Of a stretch of 64,000 bases of DNA, positions 59,705-64,000 are shown piece after piece. The first letter of the stretch is position 1. Each line of letters starts with the position of its first letter. The position numbers and the translations under genes are program-made. The notes beneath the pieces were generated by a model. It had not been told where the DNA came from, did not search any database, and worked only from the letters and a program-made list of their open reading frames with translations. This DNA comes from Amphiduros pacificus (lineage: Eukaryota; Annelida; Polychaeta; Phyllodocida; Hesionidae): NCBI GenBank assembly GCA_949316495.1, contig OX439009.1, forward strand, positions 38,641,943 through 38,705,942, given 5' to 3'.

Positions 59705-60900
59705 ATCTGCTTGCTCTACCCAATGTCACATCAGAATTAGGTCAATCCTTCAGCACTTGATCTCCATTAATCAGCCAGCCTAGCAAACAGGTGCCCTGAG
59801 GCCTGGGAACAAACAGATGTTTATTAATCAACTTCCACATGTTCCAATAGCTTAGGTGAATTGTTAATTGCCAGTCAAACACTTGTATTTGTCAATAAAA
59901 TGTTCTGATCTGTTTTGATTATTTGTAAACTTCCTTATGCCCTGTCATATCATTATGGAGTGAAAGTTATGAAAGTTCCTCATATTTCTTGTGCTTATTT
60001 GATGAACTCTGCTGAAGTGAATGACGGCAAGGCTGTATACACGAAGACTGAACATGCCAGCCACAAATGGCAAGTTCGTGTTTTGAACTTAAGTTAGCTA
60101 ATACCATGATAAAAGATGGAAATATCAGCCATATTTCAAAATCGTGGCAATGTTTGGTGCTGACTAAATGCGCAACATCAGCATTAAACATGAAAAGGGA
60201 GTCATGTTGAATTATGTATAAGATCGGATCAACTTTCAAAGTTTATATTAAAAAGTTCAACCATTCTGTGCTTTGTGCAGTATAAAACACAGAAAAAGAT
60301 CCCCAAAACGGAATGGAAACAAGATTGACTTCTTGTTGTCTATTTTGTACAAAGAAATACTATTTGTATGTGAAAGGGTAACTCAGACATAGGTTTAAGC
60401 AAAACAGCCTGAGGAAATTGGTGATGTCTAAAAAGAACATTTCGCTATTGATTTTGACGGCTAAGACTTCAAAGTGGCGGAAGTGGTGATAAGATGTTGG
60501 TGACACAGGATGGGCCTCAAGCAGACGTGCAAACCGCTCGCTTCTATACAAGGAATGATCCCTCCGGTGGTCCGTAAAACACAAACTCATGGCACAGGAT
60601 ATCACAAATTCCATGGATCATGTTAGACCTTTGTGGCCTCAATTAAAATTTCATACATCCATACACAAGATTTTCATTTGGCTTGGAAACCAAGGAAGTA
60701 TAGGAAGAGAGAGGAGGAATGGTCTGGGCCAGCCAGAGGCAGGCTGGGACGTCACCAGATGGCAGCACCTCACTTCCTCTCTGGCCCACATGCAAAGCAT
60801 TGTGGTTCCTCCATATCAAATCATGTGGAAACATATCTGACAGAAGAAAGCTCCACAGAAAGAAAATGCCAGGAAGAAAGAAAAGACTGTGACATATTAG
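59705..60900. other. unique stretch, no gene seen
   Basis: A CTCF-like CACCAGATGGCAGCAC lies at 60753-60768 in a GC-richer segment (about 60715-60800). No exon supported. Confidence 0.4.
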
Positions 60901-60904
60901 TGGA

Positions 60905-61190
60905 CCTGTTTTTGTTTGTTTGTTTGGGGATTTACATGACTTTCAGCATTATTTTGGTCATTTCATGATGGGACCTTCTTGTACCTGAAGGCAGAGTGTT
61001 GAATTGCCATGTCCCAGGTCCTTGATATCAAAGCCCACCTGGTCACAGATTCACAGGGACAACAGGTCTAACTTTCACGTAGAGGCCTCAGCTTTATATG
61101 AGAAATTGTAACATGAATTCAATTCTGGCAAGGCTGGGGATTGAACCCATGACCTCTAGTGCCTTAGGAGACCAGCATAAGGGTACTCTG
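60905..61190 (-). mobile_element. older tRNA-derived SINE copy, minus strand
   Basis: Clearly related along its length to the SINE at 61560-61889: a TTTGTTTGTTTG tail region, TTTACATGACTTTCAGC, ATTATTTTGGTCATTTC, GTCCTTGATATC, then a tRNA-like head with GGGGATTGAACCC (complement of a B box). It carries many substitutions and its 5' end (right side) is poorly preserved, so it is clearly older. Confidence 0.75.
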
Positions 61191-61494
61191 CTTGTCTCAC
61201 CTGTGTTTACCTCACATATTAAAGTTTGCCCTCATCTGACCCAGATCTTTACACCTCATTTCCCAGGTGAGAATGGCTTCAATCACCTGCCTGTGAGCTC
61301 AGCACTGTATCCCGGGGTGGACCTTCCGTGCCCCGGTGGCCTTTCTTATCCTCAGCCCTGATCATCTTCAGGTCTAGGATCCTGCAGTTGGCCACTCTGC
61401 AGTGATTCCTGTTATTTTGTAAGTATGAGGGTATCTATGTCAAAACCAAACACCATATCTTGTAATTGTTTTATCAGATAATCACTATAGTGTA

Positions 61495-61559
61495 GGCTGA
61501 TGGTCATTGTAAGCTGATGGTCAGTGCAGGCTGATGGTCAGTGCAGGCTGATGGTCAGT
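61495..61559. repeat. minisatellite, ~17-bp unit, left part interrupted by a SINE
   Basis: About four copies of GCTGATGGTCAGTGCAG. The array resumes at 61890 after the SINE. Confidence 0.9.
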
Positions 61560-61889
61560 TTGTTTTTTGTTTGTTTGTTTGTTTGGGGCTTTACATCACT
61601 TTCAACATTATTTCGGTCATTTCGTGATGAGACCTACTTGTAGCAGATATATAGTGCTGCCTCACTGAATTGTCATGTCGCAGGTCCTTGACATGACAAC
61701 CCACCCGGTCACAGATTTACAAGGACAACGGGTTAACCCTTCGCGCACAGGCCTCAGCTCATGTGTGAAATTGTATCATGAATTCAACCTCACCACAGCC
61801 GGGGATCGAACCCACGACCTTTGGATCACCACAGAGGAACTGGTGCTAATAAGCTGGCACTCTAACCAACTGCGCCACGGCCCGTGGCT
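61560..61889 (-). mobile_element. tRNA-derived SINE, minus strand, near full length
   Basis: On the minus strand the head reads CCGTGGCGCAGTTGG, with a pol III A box (61866-61877), and GGTTCGATCCC, a B box (61802-61812). An unrelated body follows, ending in GATGTAAAGCCCCAAAC and a CAAA-repeat tail. It is flanked by a 12-bp duplication CTGATGGTCAGT (61548-61559 and 61890-61901), which is also part of the host 17-bp repeat. Intact promoter boxes and tail suggest a recent insertion. It would need a partner LINE for movement; its body is not obviously the 3' end of the LINE at 5421. Confidence 0.85.
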
Positions 61890-61960
61890 CTGATGGTCAG
61901 TGTAGGCTGATGGTCAGTGTCCGGCTGATGGTCAGTGTCCAGCTGACGGTCAGTGTGATT
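61890..61960. repeat. minisatellite, ~17-bp unit, right part
   Basis: Four further CTGATGGTCAGTGT copies continue the array broken by the SINE. Confidence 0.9.
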
Positions 61961-61964
61961 GGTC

Positions 61965-62465
61965 AAGTAGGGTTGCATCACATATATTGGCAGCTTTGAT
62001 CTATATTCAATGGTTATAAACTTTCACCTTGGTGACCACCAAGCAACTAGTATTACCCAGCTTATCCGAGAGGAGCGGTGCCATTGTATGCTGCAGTGAC
62101 ATCACTGGAGGAACAAATCCCCACATAATGGCGACCTTGTGACCTGCTTGCGTGAATTGCTTGTGATTTCATCTAGTGTTTCTAAAACAAATTAATTAAG
62201 TCACTATCCTTTAAATCCCCATAGACATTAACTCTGCATGCCTAAACAAACAATTGGGCAATCTTCCATATAGGTTTACAAAGACAGATTCATAGCTAAC
62301 GTTCACAAAACATGAAAAAGCAGGAGAAGCGGAATGTTTTGCTGAGTTTGATGATGTGTCTCATGTTAGAGACGCCTCTCATTGTCATTGTTCCTGCTCA
62401 TCAAGGAAGACCGCCTAAAAGGCCTCAATATTTACCACTTAGATATAAACGCCCGCTTGCTCCGG
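61965..62465. other. unique stretch, no gene seen
   Basis: No exon or element supported. Confidence 0.4.
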
Positions 62466-62469
62466 CATC

Positions 62470-62890
62470 ATGACTACATGCAGTCACCTGACATGACCAG
62501 ATGGGGTCACATGACAACCTGACATGACCAGATGGGGTCACATGACAACCTAACATGACCAGATGGGGTCACATGACAACCTTACATGACCAGATGGGGT
62601 CACATGACAACCTACCAGATGGGGTCACATGACAACCTGACATGACCAGATGTGGTCACATGACAACCTGACATGACCAGATGGGGTCACATGACAACCT
62701 GACATGACCAGATGGAGTCACATGGCAACCTGACATGACCAGATGTGGTCACATGACAACCTGACATGACCAAATGGGATCACATGACAACCTACCAGAT
62801 GTGGTCACATGACAACCTGACATGACCAAATGGGGTCACATGACAACCTGACATGACCAGATGGGGTCACATGGCAGTCTGACATTAACG
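62470..62890. repeat. minisatellite, 31-bp unit, ~13 copies
   Basis: Units of ATGACCAGATGGGGTCACAT and GACAACCTGAC. Each has TGACCA-4-GGGTCA, an everted nuclear-receptor-type half-site pair. Two copies lack the ACATG part (CCTACCAGATG). Confidence 0.95.
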
Positions 62891-62894
62891 AAGT

Positions 62895-63505
62895 TTATAT
62901 AATATTAGCCATACTACTTTTGATATTAGAAGCTTCAATAATTGCACAGCACAACCAGCATAACCATTCAATATCTTTCACCTTGAAGGTATTTGTAATG
63001 AGAGAGCAAACTGCTTATTTATCTACATTGTGCATGAAAGTAATTGTGGTGCGATGGTTGACAATGAGTGTGGAGCATGGCTTCAGGGAGCAGGTATAAT
63101 GTGTCCCTCATTGCCGACAATCTTCCTACTTGCAACACCTGGGCTCCCACATATACATGGCACATACAACAACATTTGCTAAATGCCCTCCTTAATGCAA
63201 CTCAAGAAAGTGAAGAAATTAGAAATTTGAGATGTTTTGTTATTTGATTCTGTTTTTTATGTTTTTAATGATGCTTAAAATATGTGACCAATATCAAAGA
63301 AATAGATTTGAGCTGCACAAGATATATGATAGGTGGTGATAGATAGTCACATGATCAATAGTCACATGATCAATAGGGCCAAACCTCTGTTGATACATAA
63401 ATATAACCATTTAAGGCCAGGTAGGCCTATACAATGACTATATTGTGCCACAGATGAGGTGTGAACAGCTAAGTAAACAGCTATTAGGTAATTAAATGTA
63501 GATGT
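62895..63505. other. unique stretch, no gene seen
   Basis: AT-rich; TAGTCACATGATCAA is directly repeated at about 63344-63374. No exon supported. Confidence 0.4.
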
Positions 63506-63509
63506 ATGT

Positions 63510-63855
63510 GACAGACACTTACATAACAGGCACTTACATGACAGGTACTTACATGACAGGCACTTATGTGATAGGTACTTAATATGTGATAGGTACTTAA
63601 TATGTGATAGGTACTTACGTGACAGGCACTTACATAACAGGCACTTATGTGATAGGTACTTATGTGATAGGTACTTATGTGACAGGCACTTACATGACAG
63701 GCACATGTACATGATATGCACTTATGTGATAGGTACTTATGTGATAGGTACTTATGTGACAGGCACTTACATGACAGGCACATGTACATGATATGCACTT
63801 ATGTGACAGGTACTTACAGTCACTTATGTGACAGATACATGATATGCACTGACAT
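63510..63855. repeat. minisatellite, 15-bp unit, ~22 copies, with nested 77-bp duplication
   Basis: Units of ACTTATGTGATAGGT or ACTTACATGACAGGC. A longer block with GCACATGTACATGATATGCA occurs at about 63700 and again about 77 bp later, so a multi-unit segment was duplicated. Open frames rich in Cys-His (SCKCLSHKYLSHK) come from the repeat. Confidence 0.92.
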
Positions 63856-64000
63856 GATAACAAATGGCATATTCAGAGGTCACATTTTCTCAGTGTTTAT
63901 TCTATAACTGTGTGTGGCTATGATAGCATCTCTATGTGGATACCTCTCCATCAAATCTGGCTTTAATTAAGATCTATATTGTGGATAATTCTCAGCTTTT

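Noticed and set aside
61800-61889. tRNA gene on the minus strand
   Set aside because: A and B boxes are present but the sequence continues into a SINE body and tail, and no proper acceptor stem is seen.
63362-63798. Cys/His-rich protein resembling zinc-finger spacing
   Set aside because: Encoded by the 15-bp repeat; spacing follows the repeat period and not a zinc-finger pattern.

Overview
This looks like intron and flanking DNA of an invertebrate animal, most likely a marine lophotrochozoan such as a mollusc. I infer this from AT-rich sequence, splice-flanked mini-exons, a TTATC-tailed LINE, a tRNA-derived SINE, terminal-inverted-repeat (TIR) elements and a very heavy load of minisatellites. 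There is no bacterial gene organisation. No species can be named from the sequence alone.

The only convincing host gene runs left to right on the + strand, and most of the window appears to be its introns. A signal-peptide exon (16848-16917) ends in a perfect donor in phase 1. A second, unrelated signal-peptide exon (50419-50485) also ends in phase 1. A 45-nt exon (52251-52295) has a strong acceptor and donor, enters in phase 1 and leaves in phase 1. The economical reading is one secreted or membrane protein with two alternative promoters and first exons about 33.6 kb apart. Both would splice to a shared cysteine-containing mature N-terminus (SSCNDDHVRKCKQA). A weaker further exon lies at 55221-55274. 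The protein family is not recognised. The upstream promoter region (about 15.85-16.85 kb) is CpG-rich and carries a symmetric forkhead / E-box / forkhead motif. The downstream promoter region (about 50.15-50.42 kb) is GC-rich with repeated CAGGTA words.

About a third of the window is tandem repeats: some 30 independent arrays with units of roughly 15 to 71 bp. The largest are at 3.2-4.7, 21.0-23.6, 26.4-27.5, 30.6-32.5, 45.2-47.5 and 55.9-58.2 kb. They create many long open frames on both strands that should not be read as genes. Several show higher-order structure.

Mobile DNA: a 5'-truncated but open non-LTR retrotransposon (5421-7028) sits inside a minisatellite. A tRNA-derived SINE (61560-61889, minus strand) sits inside another minisatellite, with an older relative at about 60905-61190. 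A composite palindromic TIR element lies at 36289-38348. Several CTCF-like motifs occur, including a 3 x 31 bp tandem cluster (18842-18934) and an inverted 21-nt pair (42125-42145 / 42620-42640). The rest is unique intronic or intergenic DNA in which I see no supported gene.
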